46,591 nt of DNA from Planctomycetaceae bacterium (GTDB taxonomy: Bacteria > Planctomycetota > Phycisphaerae > Phycisphaerales > SM1A02), in the NCBI GenBank assembly GCA_947492385.1, contig CANLMX010000014.1:1-46591 (forward strand), written 5' to 3'. Position numbers and translations under genes: made by a program. Under the pieces are notes generated by a model. It was given only the letters and a program-made list of their open reading frames with translations. It ran no database searches and was not told the origin of the DNA. Shown in pieces: positions 45,660 through 46,591 of this stretch; the first letter of the stretch is position 1, and each line of letters starts with the position of its first letter.

Positions 45660-46591
45660 ATGGCCACCGCCGCTCCCGCCAACCCCGTCCCGACCGCCAA
45701 GCCCGTCGACACGCGCGGACTCGCGAACCAGGTGGTGGGCGAGACCAAGGTGTGCGCCGTGACGCAGAGCGAGCTCATCTACCGCGGCTACGAGATCGCC
45801 GACCTTGCGGAGAACGCCACCTTCGAGGGCGTTGCGCACCTGGTGATCGTGGGCCACAAGCCGACCGATGCCGAGCTCAAGGCGTTCGACGCCGAGATCA
45901 AGTCGATGCGCGCCGTCGAGCAGGTGGTGATCGACCAGCTGGCCGCCGTCGTCAAGGCCGCGCCCACCGCGCACCCGATGAGCCTGCTGCGCACGGGCGT
46001 GAGCATCCTGGGTCACCATGACGCTGAGTGCGAGTCGAACGCGCCCGACGCCGAGCTGCGCAAGTCGAAGCGGCTCCTCGCCAAGATCCCGACCCTCATC
46101 GGCGCGATCCAGCGCACCATCGAGGGCAAGCCCGTGCTTGCGCCCGACAGCTCGCTCGGCCATGCCGCGAACCTGATGTGGCTCATGACCGGGCGCAAGC
46201 CCACCGAGCTCGAGGCGCGGATCATGGATGTCAGCCTGATCCTGTACGCGGAGCACGACTTCAACGCCAGCACCTTCACCAGCCGCTGCATCGCCAGCAC
46301 CGAGAGCGACATGCACAGCGCGGTGTGCGGCGGTATCGGCGCCCTCAAGGGCCCGCTCCACGGCGGCGCCAACGAGATGGCGATGGAGATGCTGAAGGAC
46401 CTCGACCGCGACTGCGCGGGCGGGAAGATGACCATCGACGCGTGGATGCAGCGCGCCTTCGCCGAGAAGCGCAAGCTGATGGGCTTCGGCCACCGCGTCT
46501 ACAAGAACGGCGACCACCGCGCGGGCATCCTGCGCCGCTGGGGCCTCAAGCTCGCCGAGCAGATGGGCCCGAACGCGAAGAAGTGGTTCGA
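45660..46591 (+). CDS. prpC: 2-methylcitrate synthase / citrate synthase, 3' end outside window
   Basis: A citrate-synthase-family enzyme of which 310 codons are visible; it runs off the right edge. PrpC condenses propionyl-CoA with oxaloacetate. Family motifs are YRGYEIADLAENATFEGV (given as key part RGYEIADL), LILYAEHDFNASTFTSR with His199, LKGPLHGGANE with His234 and GFGHRVYK with His278, the active-site histidines. The final catalytic Asp lies beyond the window. The choice of methylcitrate over plain citrate synthase rests on the divergent prpB; both activities are possible. ATG at 45660 has GAGG about 9 nt upstream. Confidence 0.9.
   Translation, partial: MATAAPANPVPTAKPVDTRGLANQVVGETKVCAVTQSELIYRGYEIADLAENATFEGVAHLVIVGHKPTDAELKAFDAEIKSMRAVEQVVIDQLAAVVKAAPTAHPMSLLRTGVSILGHHDAECESNAPDAELRKSKRLLAKIPTLIGAIQRTIEGKPVLAPDSSLGHAANLMWLMTGRKPTELEARIMDVSLILYAEHDFNASTFTSRCIASTESDMHSAVCGGIGALKGPLHGGANEMAMEMLKDLDRDCAGGKMTIDAWMQRAFAEKRKLMGFGHRVYKNGDHRAGILRRWGLKLAEQMGPNAKKWF

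Overview
The window is GC-rich bacterial chromosome, almost certainly from the phylum Planctomycetota and most likely class Phycisphaerae. Supporting signs are a secreted protein with paired dockerin-like calcium loops directly after the signal peptide, a VPGPG-type PEP-CTERM surface protein, a c-type cytochrome of the planctomycete type with an N-terminal DUF2231 membrane part, a membrane protein with a CxxCGY...CPECG zinc ribbon, and a very large Ser/Thr kinase carrying fourteen WD40 blades. I see no phage, insertion sequence, integrase, rRNA or CRISPR array. It reads as ordinary, densely packed chromosome with several unusual gene fusions and couplings. Thirty-five protein genes and one tRNA are called, plus the 5' part of a thirty-sixth protein gene cut by the right edge.

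Layout. 1-5 kb: a truncated dockerin/FGE-like secreted protein, a PEP-CTERM protein, a MoxR AAA+ ATPase and a DUF1275 membrane protein fused to a STAS domain. 4.1-8.0 kb (minus): astB, a membrane-anchored TPR protein and an FHA-histidine kinase in one run. 8.1-16.9 kb (plus): holA with a coupled Pro/Glu-rich lipoprotein, the potassium transporter kup, a DevC-A-B type exporter and a cation diffusion facilitator. 16.9-20.1 kb: chromate transporter chrA, a HEPN-like protein and dinB. 20.1-24.5 kb: a DUF2231-cytochrome c and a Tat-exported NHL propeller on the plus strand, facing a sialidase-like protein and a small membrane protein. 24.8-30.1 kb (minus): two unrecognised secreted proteins followed by an OlsF-like bifunctional acyltransferase. 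30.2-35 kb: tRNA-Arg(UCU), a zinc-ribbon membrane protein, and a minus-strand run of nuoC, a saccharopine-dehydrogenase-like protein with a basic repeat tail, and a PD-(D/E)XK-like protein. 35-39 kb: the WD40 kinase. 39-42 kb (minus): a PQQ-type propeller protein and purH. 42-42.5 kb: a long unexplained intergenic region. 42.5-46.6 kb: a HExxH protein, then the propionate (methylcitrate) genes prpB and prpC transcribed away from a shared upstream region, with a CpcT/CpeT-like lipoprotein translationally coupled to prpB.

Expression logic. Many first genes of transcription units have a TANNNT (mostly TACNNT) hexamer only 6-10 nt before the start codon and no clear Shine-Dalgarno, which suggests leaderless mRNAs. 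The tRNA gene has the same hexamer at the expected distance. Genes inside operons instead use ATGA/GTGA overlaps, a TGA-C-GTG junction, or a GGAGG-like site. Convergent gene ends are extremely tight, with several overlapping antisense. No search could be run, so family assignments rest on motifs read by eye.
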